A DNA stretch of 64,000 nt from Lysobacter sp. Root916 (GTDB lineage Bacteria > Pseudomonadota > Gammaproteobacteria > Xanthomonadales > Xanthomonadaceae). The stretch is from contig NZ_LMJF01000015.1 of assembly GCF_001429785.1 (NCBI RefSeq), positions 66,767 through 130,766 of the forward strand, read 5' to 3'. This document shows, piece by piece, positions 63,437-64,000 of the stretch (position 1 is the first letter of the stretch; every line of letters begins with the position of its first letter). The translations under genes were made by a program, and so were the position numbers. Below the pieces are notes generated by a model. The model worked only from the letters and a program-made list of their open reading frames with translations, was not told the origin of the DNA and made no database searches.

Positions 63437-64000
63437 TCAGTCCACCAAGCCCTTGCGCAGCGCATACCGCACCAGCTCGGCGGTGTTGCGCACGTCCAGC
63501 TTGGCCAGCACGCGCGCGCGGTGGTTCTCGGCGGTCTTGACGCTGATCGTCAGTTCGCGCGCGATTTCCTTGGTGGTGTGGCCCTCGGCGATCAGGTGGA
63601 AGACCTCGCGCTCGCGCGCGGTCAGGCGACCGTAGGGGTCGCCGAGGTCGCGTTCGGGGTGCTGCAGTTGCTCGGCCAGCGCGCGCGCCGCCTGCGGGCC
63701 GAAGTAGCCGTGGCCGGCGTGCACGCCGCGTACCGCGGCCAACAACTCGGAAGCCGCGCTGTCCTTGACCATGTAGCCGGAGGCGCCGACCCGCACCGCC
63801 TGCAGCACGTACTCGTTTTCCTGGTGCATGGTCAGCACCAGCACGCGGGTGTCGGGCAGGGCCTCGCACAAGCGGCGCACGACTTCGATGCCGTTCAAAC
63901 GCGGCATGGAAATATCGGTGATGACCACGTCGGGCCGGGTCGCGACCGCCTTCTCCAGCGTTTCCAGGCCATCGGCGGCCTGGGCCACGACCTGGACGTC
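63437..64000 (-). CDS. NarL/FixJ-type response regulator (start outside window)
   Basis: The frame is open to the window edge, so the N-terminus is missing; about 187 residues are present. The receiver domain includes the phosphoacceptor Asp in DVVITDISMPRLNG, the T/S position in VLVLTMHQ and Lys in GYMVKDSAASE. The C-terminal LuxR-type helix-turn-helix is complete: YGRLTAREREVFHLIAEGHTTKEIARELTISVKTAENHRARVLAKL in part. It should be regulated by a histidine kinase probably encoded just outside the window, upstream of its start. The target genes are unknown. Confidence 0.93.
   Translation of the reverse strand, partial: DVQVVAQAADGLETLEKAVATRPDVVITDISMPRLNGIEVVRRLCEALPDTRVLVLTMHQENEYVLQAVRVGASGYMVKDSAASELLAAVRGVHAGHGYFGPQAARALAEQLQHPERDLGDPYGRLTAREREVFHLIAEGHTTKEIARELTISVKTAENHRARVLAKLDVRNTAELVRYALRKGLVD

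Overview
The window is a GC-rich chromosomal stretch from a gammaproteobacterium of the Xanthomonadaceae/Lysobacteraceae type, most likely Lysobacter or a close relative. This is inferred from gene content and order (petABC-sspA-sspB, a FimT/PilV/PilW/PilX/PilY1/PilE cluster, thrS-infC, rpmI-rplT-pheS-pheT-ihfA-merR-tRNA-Pro), from an Oar-like TonB-dependent receptor, from a protein with the XVIPCD secretion domain of Xanthomonas-type killing T4SSs, and from intergenic repeats of a kind common in this family. No database search was possible.

Layout. 1-5.1 kb: a secreted DUF1800/DUF1501 pair, an acetyltransferase, miaB and a lytic transglycosylase. 5.2-9.5 kb: cytochrome bc1 genes petABC, then sspA and sspB. 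9.7-17.1 kb: housekeeping genes (FHA protein, Trm112-like/nadC, purEK, a lipoprotein, sodB, grxD, a degenerate SDR, marC). 17.5-20.8 kb: a large TonB-dependent receptor closed by a strong terminator. 20.9-26.8 kb: a visibly AT-richer minus-strand island that reads fic, rhs (DUF6531 half), rhs (core half with a toxin-like C-terminus) and a small membrane/secreted protein, with overlapping or closely spaced genes. 26.9-28.3 kb: ppnN. 28.7-35.8 kb: minor pilin operon with pilY1 and pilE. 35.9-38.6 kb: three exported proteins of unknown role. 38.7-41.8 kb: tRNA-Asn, uvrB and tRNA-Val. 42.2-52.4 kb: translation genes thrS, infC, rpmI, rplT, pheS, pheT, then ihfA, a MerR regulator and tRNA-Pro. This block is interrupted between infC and rpmI by an ankyrin-repeat lipoprotein and a lipase carrying XVIPCD. 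52.5-56.0 kb: a GumN/TraB-like protein and a three-gene membrane cassette behind a Fur-like box. 56.0-64.0 kb: repeats, dxs, a Pro/Ala-rich protein, an HNH endonuclease, an acyl-CoA dehydrogenase, a LEA-2-like lipoprotein and a truncated NarL-type response regulator.

The two most notable loci look like independent competition modules. One is the exported, two-piece Rhs system with a papain-like putative toxin tip, its candidate immunity protein and an upstream Fic protein. The other is a putative type IV secretion lipase effector with an ankyrin-repeat lipoprotein as candidate immunity protein, lodged inside the normally contiguous infC-rpmI-rplT region. Their functions are inferred from motifs and context only. 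Three tRNA genes, several clear terminators, an ATC start codon for infC and at least four families of dispersed intergenic repeats are also recorded.
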